This document shows positions 25,830 through 35,824 of a stretch of 64,000 bases of DNA, piece after piece. Position numbers and translations under genes: made by a program. The stretch's first letter is position 1; each line of letters starts with the position of its first letter. Source of the DNA: Cherax quadricarinatus (lineage: Eukaryota; Arthropoda; Malacostraca; Decapoda; Parastacidae). The notes below the pieces were generated by a model. It did no database searches. It saw only the letters and a list, made by a program, of their open reading frames with translations, and had not been told where the DNA came from. The stretch lies in the NCBI RefSeq assembly GCF_038502225.1, contig NC_091390.1, forward strand, positions 10,699,289 through 10,763,288, read 5' to 3'.

Positions 25830-25992
25830 CTATTCCTATTTGTTGATTAACTGTTGATGGTTCCAGGGTTATTAGTCTTGTGGATATAAATACGTCAGTC
25901 GCCTGAGGTTGATATTTACAAAAGTACTCAATCTCAACAAGGAGGACAATGGGAGACGATACACTTCCAGTCAGACTAGGAGATGTCTCAAG

Positions 25993-26330
25993 AAATCGTA
26001 ATGACACGATTGCAAACAAACCATACCACGGGTGGGGTTAGAACCCGCGGTCAGAGAGTCTCAAAACTCCAGCCCGTCGCGTTAGCCACTAGACCAGCTA
26101 GCCACAATATGATTCATCCAACTAGGTATATTTCTACACCATAGGAAGGTTAGCACAGGCACCTCTGTGACTACAAATGCAAGTTTTTACAGACGAATCT
26201 CCAGCTAGCATGGCCGTGACGAACTCTAGCTCAAGTCCCTTCACTGCCGTCAACATGACTCAAGAAATCGTAATGACACGATTGCAAACAAACCATACCC
26301 CGGCCGGGATTGAACCCGCGGTCATAGACT
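25993..26330 (-). mobile_element. tRNA-derived SINE-1, with partial second head
   Basis: Same family and orientation as 11975-12230: the minus strand has TAGCTGGTCTAGTGGCTAAC (A-box region) and GCGGGTTCTAACCCCACCC (B-box region). The sequence AAATCGTAATGACACGATTG appears at both 25993 and 26268, after which another SINE head (GGGATTGAACCCGCGG) starts, so this is a partial tandem dimer. Confidence 0.75.
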
Positions 26331-26640
26331 AGGAGATATTGGTGTTCACAAAGCATCAGATTGCACTCTTTGCTTTCCTGTCTTCAAGTGTGGCAAAGAT
26401 TGAGCTTTAAGCAGTGATTCTCAATGAACGTCTTATGGACAGTGAGGTACGTGACCAAAAATTCGTTGACAGAGCCAGGCTCTGGGATAATCTATGGGAC
26501 TCTGAAACCAGAACTACTATGCCCAGCAACTACGAACAGTCACACTGGAATGGTCCAGTAATGGTGTGTTGGGGAAGGAGAGAACTCACCTTCTGGTAGT
26601 GAGAGTTCATGATGGGAATTTCCTGTTGGCTATTCCCGAC
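26331..26640. other. Unrecognised segment with a 61-codon frame
   Basis: A plus-strand frame at 26414-26599 (motifs DRARLWDNLWDSE and WNGPVMVCW) has no family I recognise and no clear start context. It could be a transposase remnant; not claimed. Confidence 0.25.
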
Positions 26641-29010
26641 TTCTTAAGAACATAGGAACATAAGAAGGAACACTGCAACAGGTCTACTGACCCATGCGGA
26701 GCAGGTCCATGTCCCCCACCCCGGATTAGACCAATGACCCACCCAGTCTGGTCATCTCCACTCAAGGATGGAGCAGTGCACCAGACCCAGCAGCACAAGC
26801 TAGTCAGGTCTAACTCACACCCACCCACACCCACTCATGTATTTATCTAACCTATTTTTAAAACTACACAAAGTTTTAGCCTCAATAACTGTACTCGGGA
26901 GTTTGTTCCACTCATCCACAACTCTATTACCAAACCAGTGCTTTCCTATATCCTTTCTGAATCTGAATTTTTCCAACTTGAAACCATTGCTGCGAGTCCT
27001 GTCATGGCTGGAAATTTTCAGCACGCTATTTACATACCCTTTATTTATTCCTGTTTTTCATTTATACACCTCGATCATATCCCCCCTAATTCTACGCCTT
27101 TCGAGAGAGTGCAGTTTCAGGGCCTCAGTCTATCCTCATAGGGAAGATTTCTGATACATGGGATCATCTTTGTCATCCTCCTTTGGACGTTTTCCAGAGC
27201 ATTTATATCCATTCTGTAATACGGTGACCAGAACTGAGCAGCATAGTCTAAATGAGGCCTAACCAAGGATATATAGAGTTGAAGAGCAACCTGAGGACTT
27301 CTATTATTTATACTTCTAGATATGAAGCCAAGAATTCTGTTAGCTTTATTGCGAACACTAATGCACTGTTGTCTTGGTTTTAGATTACTGCTAACCAGAA
27401 CTCCTAAATCCTTTTCGCAATCAGTAGTATTAAGATCTACATTATTTAGTTTATATGTGGCATGGTTATTTAACTGTCCAACATTTAGAACTTTGGATTT
27501 GTAAATATTAAACTGCATCTGCCACTTCCCCGACCATTACGTCAGTCTATTCAAATCATCCTGGAGTGCTCTAATGTCCTCATTAGAATGAATTGGACGG
27601 CCTATTTTGATGTCATCAGCAAATTTGCTTATGTCGCTATTTATTCCCTCATCTATGTCGTTTATGTAAATTGTGAACAACAACGGGCCCAACACTGACC
27701 CCTGAGGAACACCGCTTGTGACGTGCCCCCATTCTGATTTCTCCCCATTTATGCAAACTCTCTGCTGTCTATTTGTCAACCATGCCTCTACCCAGGAAAA
27801 AATTTTTCCTATTCCGTGTGCCTTAAGTTTCCTCAATAGCCTCTGATGTGGAACTCTATCCAAAGCCTTACTGAAGTCCATATACATAATATCATATTCA
27901 TTACCATGATCTACCTCCTCAAACACCTTAGTGAAAAAAGTTAGTAAATTCGTAAGACAGGAACGCCCCTTTGTAAAACCGTGTTGAGATTCATTAATCA
28001 ATCTGTGCCTGTCAAGATGGCTACGAATTGCTTCGGCAATTATTGATTCCATAAATTTTCCCACTATGGAGGTAAGGCTTATTGGTCTATAGTTTGAAGC
28101 CAAGGACCTGTCACCTGCCTTGTAAATAGGTATTACATTTGTCAATTTCCACTTATCAGGCACAATGCCAGTTTGTAGTGATATGTTAAAAAGATTAGTC
28201 AAAGGTATGCTAAGTTCCTCTTTACATTCCTTTAACACCCTTGCAAACAGTTCTTCAGGGCCTGGGGATTTGTTAGGTTTTAGTTTCTCTATTTGTCTGA
28301 GGACCATGTCACTAGTTACAGCAATCGTACATAGTTTATCATCCTGTTCTACATAATCTATTATTTCAGGAATATCGCTAGTATTTTCCTGGGTGAAAAC
28401 TGAGAGGAAGTAGGTATTTAGAATTTCACACATATCCTTATCACTGTCTGTGATCTGACCAGAGTTACTCTTAAGTGGGCCAATCTTGTCCCTAATCTTA
28501 CTTCTGTATACCTGAAAGAACCCTTTTGGGTTAGTCTTTGAATCCCTTGCGAGCTTATCCTCATAATCCCTTTTTGCTTTTCTTATTCCTTTTTTTATTT
28601 CTCTCTTTAATTGAATATATTGATTTCTTAACTGCCCATCCCCTCTTTTGATAAGCCTATATATGCCTCTCTTTTGACCAATGAGATATTTTAGTCTATT
28701 GTTCATCTATTTGGAATCATTTTTGTTAGATCTAATTTCCCTACTCGGAATAAAAGTTGTCTGGGCAGCTAGAGCTATGCTCTGAAAAACGTTATATTGG
28801 CAACCAAGATCACCTACCTGACCCATAGTCAGGACATCCTAATTTAGCCCACCCAAGTAATTTTTCAGTCCCATGAAATCGACCAAGCGAAAATCTGGGA
28901 CCCATAGACCACTCATAATGGTACTGTCCTTCGCCTTGTCACCCCCATCCTCGCCGAACACAGGTGCATCAGTAACAGTGAAACTCCCAATTCGGGTACC
29001 ATGGTCTTTG
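26641..29010 (-). mobile_element. LINE-B, copy 2 (5'-truncated non-LTR retrotransposon)
   Basis: Minus-strand element from a 3' tail at 26641-26815 (AGAACATAGGAACATAAGAA) through RT to the region preceding it, where a hammerhead element is inserted. It is the most complete LINE-B copy here. Other copies: 2457-4052, 46358-46530, 51003-51500 plus tandem derivatives to 52530. Confidence 0.9.
26812..29010 (-). pseudogene. LINE-B ORF2 (reverse transcriptase), degenerate
   Basis: Reads on the minus strand from about 29010. VPDFRLVDFMGLKNYLGG is the linker after the endonuclease, then TAG replaces a Trp codon at 28839-28841 and again just upstream of 28706. The longest open piece (27537-28706, 389 codons) has the RT core: NKSPGPEE, NVIPIYKAGDRSLASNYRPI, QHGFTKGRSCLTNLLTFF, MYMDFSKALDRVPH, SGVPQGSVLGPLLF (residues 331-344) and the catalytic FADD (362-365). 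A CAA-to-TAA change (27537-27539) ends it. The same frame continues to 27117 with KDLGVLVSSNLKP and ENVQRRMTKMIP, then a 1-bp deletion shifts the frame to the final HWFGNRVVDEWNKLPSTVI piece (26815-27024). The endonuclease domain is missing. Jockey/CR1-type by motif content; non-functional as it stands. Confidence 0.88.
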
Positions 29011-29049
29011 GTAGGTAAGACACATGGGCAACAGTTAGGCAACTAATTC

Positions 29050-29092
29050 CGGAACGTTTCGCCTACACAGTAGGCTTCTTCACTCGAGTACA
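29050..29092 (-). ncRNA. Hammerhead-like motif, class 1, decayed
   Basis: Minus-strand core GTGAAGA (C3 changed to G without a change at position 8), stem II GCCTAC-TGT-GTAGGC intact, GAAACGTT. Probably inactive. Confidence 0.45.
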
Positions 29093-29153
29093 AAAGTAGG
29101 CAGGAGCAGTAGAGATGTGAAGATGTAATCAGTCCATCCTGCCTACTTTTGTA

Positions 29154-29194
29154 TTCGACTGAAGAAGCCTACTGTGTACGCGAAACGTTTCGGA
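29154..29194 (+). ncRNA. Hammerhead ribozyme-like motif, class 1
   Basis: Stem I TTCGA/TCGGA (5 bp with one G-U), core CTGAAGA, extra A, stem II GCCTAC/GTACGC with one mismatch, GAAA, ACGT at 29185-29188, predicted cleavage after T29189. Confidence 0.65.
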
Positions 29195-29284
29195 GTAAAG
29201 TTGCCTAACTGTTGCCCATGTGCCTTACCTAACAACCTGTCGATATTGTATACCAATTAAATATTTATCATGGTCTTTGCCGTA

Positions 29285-29795
29285 CATCCAAAGGAAGGAC
29301 TGCAGGGCATGAAGAAGCTAATATCAAGAGAAGCCTTGTGACAGCCTCATGCCCACCAATAAGGAAGCTATCTCAAATATGCTGATCCCATGGCAACCAA
29401 AAGCGTCCCGGTGGAATTACCCTGGAAGCCTGGACAGATGGCAAACAAGTGGTGTGGGACTGGACATATGAATACACGTTGGCTGATACCTTTCTCCAGT
29501 ACACCAGAGTTAGGAGGGGCAGCTGTCAGCTTTATGGAGTCCCAGTAGCTTAGATAATATGGCAAAATGCCCCTTGTTATATGTTCGTTCCCATAGGCTG
29601 AGACTCTAGGCTCGTAGGGAAAGAGTGCATCCACGTTCCTTTAGGTGCTAGGCAAAAAACTCATCAGGGGAACTAAGGATCCCAGGGCAGCTAGTTTTCT
29701 GTTCTATTGGCTCAGTGCTGCAGCTCAGAAAGGTAAAGTTTGCTGTACCCTGGGTACGTGCCCCAGCTCTAAGGAGCTGGATGAGATTTTTGTAC
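29285..29795 (+). pseudogene. Retroelement ORF C-terminal domain fragment
   Basis: Plus-strand conceptual translation gives EANIKRSLVTASCP, then KRPGGITLEAWTDGKQVVWD, TYEYTLADTFLQYT, YMFVPIG and later GKKLIRGTKDPRAASFLF with KGKVCCTLGT. This matches, from memory of the family, the conserved domain found after the RT in some metazoan retroelement polyproteins (pattern KRPDG-T-PW-G--L-WD-T--DTLA, then TGD-R---FL--R and QRGN----LGT). Frames change and stops occur, so it is dead. The inserted hammerhead elements on both sides limit what can be said about the parent element. Confidence 0.6.
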
Positions 29796-29799
29796 AATG

Positions 29800-29960
29800 T
29801 TTGTAAATATTTTGGTAGAATTACCGACAATGTGTGAACTAAAAGGACACAAGAGAAACTAATGTGACTTTTATTGTGGCCTGACAAAGCTCCAGGAGGG
29901 CGAAACGTTGCCACAATAAAATGTGACATAGTTGCACTTGTGTCCCTTTACTTTGCACAA
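29800..29960 (+). mobile_element. Short class 4 hammerhead element
   Basis: Begins TTGGTAGAATTACCGACAAT, carries AAAAGGACACAAGAGAAACT, the hammerhead, and ends GTTGCACTTGTGTCCCTTTA. Terminal sequences match 40427-40622. Confidence 0.8.
29871..29919 (+). ncRNA. Hammerhead-like motif, class 4, 10-bp stem I
   Basis: Stem I TTATTGTGGC/GCCACAATAA is 10 perfect base pairs. Core CTGACAA (C3 with A8, mismatched), extra A, stem II GCUC/GGGC, GAAA, ACGT at 29905-29908, predicted cleavage after T29909. The long stem supports a folded RNA; the 3-8 mismatch suggests reduced activity. Confidence 0.65.
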
Positions 29961-30071
29961 TAATATCTGACAAAGACGTAACAATATGTACTTGTTATGT
30001 ATTCCTGTAACATTGTGTATTTGATATCTTGTACCATCAGTATATCTTTTAAGCGTCTCGAAATTTTCACA

Positions 30072-30664
30072 GGTAATGATCAAAGTAAGGGAGTTGGCTC
30101 TTATTAATGATCGAAATAAGGAAGTTGGCTCTTATTAATGATCGATATAAGGAAGTTGGCTCTTATTAATGATCGAAATAAGGAAGTTGGCTCTTATTAA
30201 TGATCGAAATAAGGAAGTTGGCTCTTATTAATGATCGAAATAAGGGAGTTGGCTCTTATTAATGATCGATATAAGGAAGTTGGCTCTTATTAATGATCGA
30301 AATAAGGGAGTTGGCTCTTATTAATGATCGAAATAAGGGAGTTGGCTCTTACTAATGATCGAAATAAGGGAGTTGGATCTTATTAATGATCGAAATAAGG
30401 GAGTTGGATCTTTTTAATGATCGAAATAAGGGAATTGGCTCTTATTAATGATCGAAATAAGGGAATTGGCTCTTATTAATGATCGAAATAAGGGAGTTGG
30501 CTCTTATTAATGATCGAAATAAGGGAGTTGGCTCTTATTAATGATCGAAATAAGGGAATTGGCTCTTATTAATGATCGAAATAAGGGAGTTGGCTCTTAT
30601 TAATGATCGAAATAAGGGAGTTGGCTCTTATTAATGATCGAAATAAGGGAATTGGCTCTTATTA
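30072..30664. repeat. 31-bp minisatellite
   Basis: About 19 copies of a 31-bp unit containing GTTGGCTCTTATTAATGATC and GAAATAAGGGA. Confidence 0.95.
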
Positions 30665-30689
30665 AGACTTCCAATCACAAACAATGAAG

Positions 30690-31790
30690 ATAAATAACAA
30701 GAACACAGACAACGACAGGTGCACAGACAATAACAAGAACACAGACAACGACAGGTGCACAGACAATAACAAGAACACAGACAACGACAGGTGCACAGAC
30801 AATAACAAGAACACAGACAACGACAGGCGCACAGACAATAACAAGAACACAGACAACGACAGGTGCACAGACAATAACAAGAACACAGACAACGACAGGT
30901 GCACAGACAATAACAAGAACACAGACAACGACAGATGCACAGACAATAACAAGAACACAGACAACGACAGGTGCACAGACAATAACAAGAACACAGACAA
31001 CGACAGGTGCACAGACAATAACAAGAACACAGACAACGACAGGTGCACAGACAATAACAAGAACACAGACAACGACAGGTGCATAGACAATAACAAGAAC
31101 ACAGACAACGACAGGTGCACAGACAATAACAAGAACACAGACAACGACAGGTGCACAGACAATAACAAGAACACAGACAACGACAGGTGCACAGACAATA
31201 ACAAGAACACAGACAACGACAGGTGCACAGACAATAACAAGAACACAGACAACGACAGGTGCACAGACAATAACAAGAACACAGACAACGACAGGTGCAC
31301 AGACAATAACAAGAACACAGACAACGACAGGTGCACAGACAATAACAAGAACACAGACAACGACAGGTGCACAGACAATAACAAGAACACAGACAACGAC
31401 AGGTGCACAGACAATAACAAGAACACAGACAACGACAGGTGCATAGACAATAACAAGAACACAGACAACGACAGGTGCACAGACAATAACAAGAACACAG
31501 ACAACGACAGGTGCACAGACAATAACAAGAACACAGACAACGACAGGTGCACAGACAATAACAAGAACACAGACAACGACAGGTGCACAGACAATAACAA
31601 GAACACAGACAACGACAGGTGCACAGACAATAACAAGAACACAGACAACGACAGGTGCACAGACAATAACAAGAACACAGACAACGACAGGTGCACAGAC
31701 AATAACACGAACACAGACAACGACAGGTGCACAGACAATAACACGAACACAGACAACGACAGGTGCACAGACAATAACAAGAACACAGTC
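30690..31790. repeat. 36-bp (12-codon) minisatellite
   Basis: About 30 copies of a 36-bp unit containing ACAAGAACACAGACAACGAC and AGGTGCACAGACAATA. Both strands stay open: NKNTDNDRCTDN on plus (an ATG at 30684 gives 372 codons) and VFLLLSVHLSLS on minus. Units are nearly identical, so codon selection cannot be judged. I treat it as a non-coding minisatellite. Confidence 0.9.
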
Positions 31791-31875
31791 AAGAACAAAT
31801 AAACAAAATAACTACGAGCAAGAGAAAATAAGACGTGAGCACTAGCAAGATGTAACAAACTTAAATGAGCCTCAA

Positions 31876-33103
31876 GAACATCTGGAAAGACGAATATAGC
31901 AGAGAGAGTCCAGAATCTGGAAAGACGAATAGAACAGTGAATCCAGAATCTGGAAAGACGAATATAGCAGAGAGAGTCCAGAATCTGGAAAGACGAATAG
32001 AACAGTGAATCCAGAATCTGGAAAGACGAATATAGCAGAGAGAGTCCAGAATCTGGAAAGACGAATAGAACAGTGAATCCAGAATCTGGAAAGACGAATA
32101 TAGCAGAGAGAGTCCAGAATCTGGAAAGACGAATATAACAGTGAATCCAGAATATGGAAAGACGAATAGAACTGAGAGAGTCCAGAATCTGGAAAGACGA
32201 ATAGAACAGAGAGAGTCCAGAATCTGGAAAGACGAATATAGCAGAGAGAGTCCAGAATCTGGAAAGACGAATAGAACAGTGAATCCAGAATATGGAAAGA
32301 CGAATAGAACTGAGAGAGTCCAGAATCTGGAAAGACGAATAGAACAGAGAGAGTCCAGAATCTGGAAAGACGAATAGAACAGTGAATCCAGAATATGGAA
32401 AGACGAATAGAACTGAGAGAGTCCAGAATCTGGAAAGACGAATAGAACAGAGAGAGTCCAGAATCTGGAAAGACGAATAGAACAGTGAATCCAGAATATG
32501 GAAAGACGAATAGAACTGAGAGAGTCCAGAATCTGGAAAGACGAATAGAACTGAGAGAGTCCAGTATCTGGGAAGACGAACAGTACTGAGAGAGTCCAGT
32601 ATCTGGAAAGACGAATAGAACTGAGAGAGTCCAGTATCTGGAAAGACGAATAGAACTGAGAGAGTCCAGTATCTGGGAAGTCGAATAGAATTGAGAGAGT
32701 CCAGTATCCGGGAAGACGAATAGAACTGAGAGAGTCCAGTATCTGGGAAGACGAATAGAATAGAGAGAGTCCAGTATTTGGAAAGACGAATAGAACAGAG
32801 AGAGTCCAGTATCTGGGAAGACGAATAGAACAAAGAGAGTCCAGTATCTGGGAAGACGAATAGAACAGAGAGAGTCCAGTATTTTGGAAGACGAATTGAA
32901 CAGAGAGAGTCCAGTATCTGGGAAGACGAATAGAACAGAGAGAGTCCAGTATCTGGGAAGACGAATAGAACAGAGAGAGTACAGTATCTGGAAAGACGAA
33001 TAGAACAGAGAAAGTCCAGAATCTGGAAAGACGAATAGAACAGAGAAAGTCCAGAATCTGGAAAGACGAATAGAACAGTAAGAGTCCAGTATCTGGAATC
33101 ATG
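31876..33103. repeat. 33/35-bp composite minisatellite
   Basis: Two unit lengths alternate: 35 bp (GAATCTGGAAAGACGAATAG plus AACAGAGAGAGTCCA) and 33 bp (same start, ending AACAGTGAATCCA). In the left half they form a roughly 68-bp higher-order unit; the right half is mostly 35-bp units with GTATCTGGGAAG variants. Confidence 0.92.
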
Positions 33104-33212
33104 TACTTAAGGTTCCATGTTGATTTTTATCTGAGAGGAAACAAGGCTTCTGCAAGCCAGCTGCTACTTGACCAGATTATCACTTGACGAAGACCTTTGT
33201 CAGAAGAGATTA

Positions 33213-33415
33213 CAGTGGACCCCCGGTTAACGATATTTTTTCATTCCAGAAGTATGTTCAGGTGCCAGTACTGACCGAATTTGTTCCCATAAGGAATATT
33301 GTGAAGTAGATTAGTCCATTTCAGACCCCCAAACATACACGTACAAACGCACTTACATAAATACACTTACATAATTGGTCGCATTGGGAGGTGATCGTTA
33401 TGCGGGGGTCCACTG
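33213..33415. mobile_element. MITE, Tc1/mariner-pogo type, TA TSD
   Basis: 203 bp with terminal inverted repeats CAGTGGACCCCCGGTTAACG and its imperfect complement CGTTATGCGGGGGTCCACTG, flanked by TA on both sides (33211-33212, 33416-33417). No ORF, so it would be mobilised in trans. The TIR style resembles pogo/Tigger ends; assignment is by TIR and TA only. Confidence 0.85.
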
Positions 33416-33417
33416 TA

Positions 33418-33775
33418 TCTCGTTTCCTGATGAATATTTCTGTACCACTAACCACATCAATGGAAAAAAAAAATATTTGCACACACATCTATGAAATATC
33501 TTTACCTCCTTATAGATTCTGAGAAGAAACAGCAGTGAACGAAATTCGGGAAGATATCAGAGGCTGGAAACAGTGAAGCATCCGCTATCATCTTAATTTA
33601 CCTGAGGGAACTAAACATATTCTTAACGTGCTTGTGTATTAAGGTTTGGTATGGCTTGGCTCGTTGCCTCGTACAGTAATAATTCACTTATTAATTTATA
33701 CGAGAAAGACAAATACCTTCGTTGTTGAGGTATGCAAATGAGAGGCAGGTAAGAAGTGAAGTGAAGCTGTAGGCT
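33418..33775. other. No gene or repeat recognised
   Basis: AT-rich sequence, no motif I could support. Confidence 0.4.
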
Positions 33776-33879
33776 GTGATCTATTGCACCTCTAAGAGGA
33801 GTTGAGAGGAAAGGACGGAGGGTGCGATGTCTGCTTCAGGTAACGTCTCTCTCTCTTGTTCTATGTAAATGGCGCAGTT

Positions 33880-34040
33880 TGTAAATAAATTACTCACGTT
33901 GTGTAACAGTCTTTCGTTGTGACAAGTGTTCGCTCGGTGTAGAGCATTATTAAGTCTTGGTAGGACTCTATATAGAGCGAAACGTTGTCTCAATAAAGTT
34001 GGCTCTGGAACGTTTTTTGTATAACCGGCAATGTATTGTA
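33880..34040 (+). mobile_element. Decayed hammerhead element
   Basis: Contains a hairpin CTCTATATAGAG followed by CGAAACGTTGTCTCAATAAA, the hammerhead 3' half, but the core reads TTGGTAG. End sequence TTTTGTATAACCGGCAATGT resembles the class 4 terminus. Confidence 0.5.
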
Positions 34041-34142
34041 TTTGTCCCATGTCGCTAGCAGGAGCCAGTGAAGGCTTATTCATCATTCAAATATTAGTAT
34101 AGTCTTCATAATCATTAGTAACATGATTCTCAGACAAATAGA

Positions 34143-34143
<1 letters not shown>

Positions 34144-34221
<78 letters not shown>

Positions 34222-34222
34222 G
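34144..34222. repeat. (AAT)n microsatellite
   Basis: About 26 AAT triplets. Confidence 0.95.
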
Positions 34223-34225
34223 TAA

Positions 34226-34460
34226 TTTGACGTAATCGGTCCCTCAGCCTCGAGGCGATGTGTTCAGTCCCTCAATTTTAGGGACTGAACACACTGGGTC
34301 GAGGCTGAGGGACTGATTACCTCAAACTCCTTCTCTTTAACAATTCATCCCAACACCGGACTGAAGAAACCATTTATTTTCGAAATATTTCCACGATAAA
34401 GAAGCCCAAGTGTTGCACATGTGTCTAAATCACCAACTTGTCGGTTCTCTGAACCTTTTA
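34226..34460 (+). mobile_element. Decayed palindromic hammerhead element
   Basis: Contains an inverted repeat (GGTCCCTCAGCCTCGA / TCGAGGCTGAGGGACTG) around a short loop, then GGACTGAAGAAACCA and a mutated GAAATATTTCC, and the terminal GTTGCACATGTGTCTAAATC and AACTTGTCGGTTCTCTGAAC. Confidence 0.6.
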
Positions 34461-34535
34461 TCTACAGAGAATAAGCCAATCACATCACCAGGTTCGAATG
34501 AACCTTTCCAGGTAAGTTTTGAGGAATACAAACAG

Positions 34536-34640
34536 GACTGACGGAATCGTAATGACGCGATTCCAAACAAACCAAATCAAGGGTGGGGTTAGAACCTGGG
34601 TTCTAACCCCACCCTTTGGTATGGTTTATACAAAGAGGAA
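34536..34640. mobile_element. SINE-1 heads, inverted
   Basis: GGGTGGGGTTAGAACC and GGTTCTAACCCCACCC meet directly, making a palindrome of two SINE B-box regions. Confidence 0.65.
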
Positions 34641-34794
34641 TTTGGTAAATTCTTAAGTACTCTCTGAAATAAATTCTCAAAGGACATAATCCCGGAGATG
34701 AGAGAGGTGACTAATGCAGTACCTATTTACAAATCAGGATAAAGTCCTTAGCATCTAATTAATCATCAATCAAAATATGATCAATAGTGAAAAA

Positions 34795-34920
34795 AACTAT
34801 ACCATGTGAGGGGATAGAACCCGCGATCAGAGAGTTCTGTCCCCACCGCGGGTTCTATCCCCACCCCTACTATGGTTTGTTTGCAATCATGTTATTGCGA
34901 TTTTATGAGTCATGATCAAT
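34795..34920. mobile_element. SINE-1 heads, inverted (second)
   Basis: GAGGGGATAGAACCCGCG and CGCGGGTTCTATCCCCACCC on either side of a short spacer, then the body TTTGCAATCATGTTATTGCG. Same arrangement as the previous entry. Confidence 0.65.
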
Positions 34921-35104
34921 ACTGAGAAAAAATGACATTAATAACTGAAGATATAATATGATAGTTAGAACACTGTTCCATAAAGGGTCTTTCTGGCCTG
35001 ACCAGTTTACTGACCTTTCACACTAAGGTACCAATGGACTATGGTAAAAATATAGCGTTACATGGGCTTCATTAAGCGTCTATGGAAACATTCACCTCAA
35101 GACT

Positions 35105-35285
35105 AGTTGTTAGAAATACCGACAATGTTGTGTAAAAAGACACACGTGCAAATAATGTGACTTTTTAATGTGGCAACGTTTCGCTCTCCAGGAGCTTTGT
35201 CAAGCCATTAGGCTTGGCGAAGCTCCTGGAGAGCGAAACGTTGGCTAAATAAAATCCCTTATTAGTCGCACTCGTGTCCTTTTAC
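35105..35285. mobile_element. Palindromic class 4 hammerhead element
   Basis: Two inverted copies of the class 4 motif (CGCTCTCCAGGAGCTTTGTC at 35184-35203 and GCTCCTGGAGAGCGAAACG at 35221-35239) between AGACACACGTGCAAATAATG and GTCGCACTCGTGTCCTTTTA. Begins with TTAGAAATACCGACAATG. Confidence 0.78.
35202..35250 (+). ncRNA. Hammerhead-like motif, class 4, core mutated
   Basis: Stem I TTAG-C/G-CTAA with one mismatch, core TTGGCGA (mutated), stem II GCTC/GAGC, GAAACGTT. Probably inactive. Confidence 0.45.
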
Positions 35286-35445
35286 CTAACACAAAACTAG
35301 TAAATAATGTAACTACAGACAGTACTGGAAAAAAAAATTTGAAATATAGAACAGAGATTGCATAAATTAAAAAAATCAGAACTGAGACCCTTAACAAGTG
35401 GCTTTCCAAGTGGGTTAGTACGGGGCCCTTTACTGTGAACCTACG

Positions 35446-35640
35446 TGACTCACGAAATCGTAATGACACGATTGCAAACAGACCATGGTACGGAGGGCGA
35501 CTGAACTCGCGGCAAGTGGGTCGTAAAACTAATTTGAAGAATGTTATTGTAGCCAGCTGGCCCAGTGGTTAACGCACTGGCCTGGAGTTTTACGACTCGC
35601 TTTCAGCGAGTTCAATCCCCACCCGTACCGTGGTTTATTT
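35446..35640. mobile_element. SINE-1, inverted pair
   Basis: Left copy on the minus strand (GCGACTGAACTCGCGGCAAG). Right copy on the plus strand from about 35553: CCAGCTGGCCCAGTGGTTAA (A box) and CAGCGAGTTCAATCCCC (B box). The right copy can be drawn as a tRNA-like D arm, anticodon-like arm and T arm. Confidence 0.72.
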
Positions 35641-35824
35641 CCTTCAACAATAATAGACGAGGTAATAGCGACGTAAACAGTTTTGCTTATGACACAAAAT
35701 TAGTCAGCTAAATAATTTCTGAGGACACCTGGGATCTACAGAACAATCCGGATAAGTTGATGTTATGGTCTAGTAAGTGGTAGATGCAATATGTGGGGAA
35801 AGAAGATAATCACGTCACATGTAA

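Larger units (their letters stand above)
25391..25872. mobile_element. Right arm of the 13-kb inverted repeat
   Basis: Reverse complement of 12541-13112: begins with remnants of the 17-bp repeat (GAGATCACAAGTGAGCT, 25395-25435), then, after the LINE-A tail, TAGTATCCCATTAATAAT, GTTGATAATTATGACAT, the double GAAACGTTT motif (25636-25672) and ATCACCATTAATATGATGCT, and ends ATTTGTTGATTAACTGTTGA. Interrupted by the LINE-A tail and by the 87-bp insertion at 25743. Confidence 0.75.
29011..29268. mobile_element. Palindromic hammerhead element inserted in LINE-B, 11-bp TSD
   Basis: CATGGTCTTTG flanks the insert (29000-29010 and 29269-29279). The insert is a near-palindrome: GTAAGACACATGGGCAACAG and class 1 motif on the minus strand, short centre, class 1 motif on the plus strand, CTGTTGCCCATGTGCCTTAC, ending AACAACCTGTCGATATTGTA. 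No ORF. Confidence 0.88.

Noticed and set aside
26414..26599. Small gene or transposase fragment
   Set aside because: 61 codons, no recognisable family, no start or splice evidence.
30662..33102. Minus-strand frames of 723 and 413 codons and plus-strand frame of 372 codons
   Set aside because: They are stop-free minisatellites (36-bp and 33/35-bp). Open frames on both strands with near-identical units give no sign of selection.
33945..33990. Functional hammerhead
   Set aside because: The 3' half (GAGCGAAACGTT) is present but the core is TTGGTAG and stem I has mismatches; treated as decayed.
35553..35640. Functional tRNA gene
   Set aside because: A/B boxes present, but spacing and stems are imperfect and the sequence belongs to the dispersed SINE-1 family.
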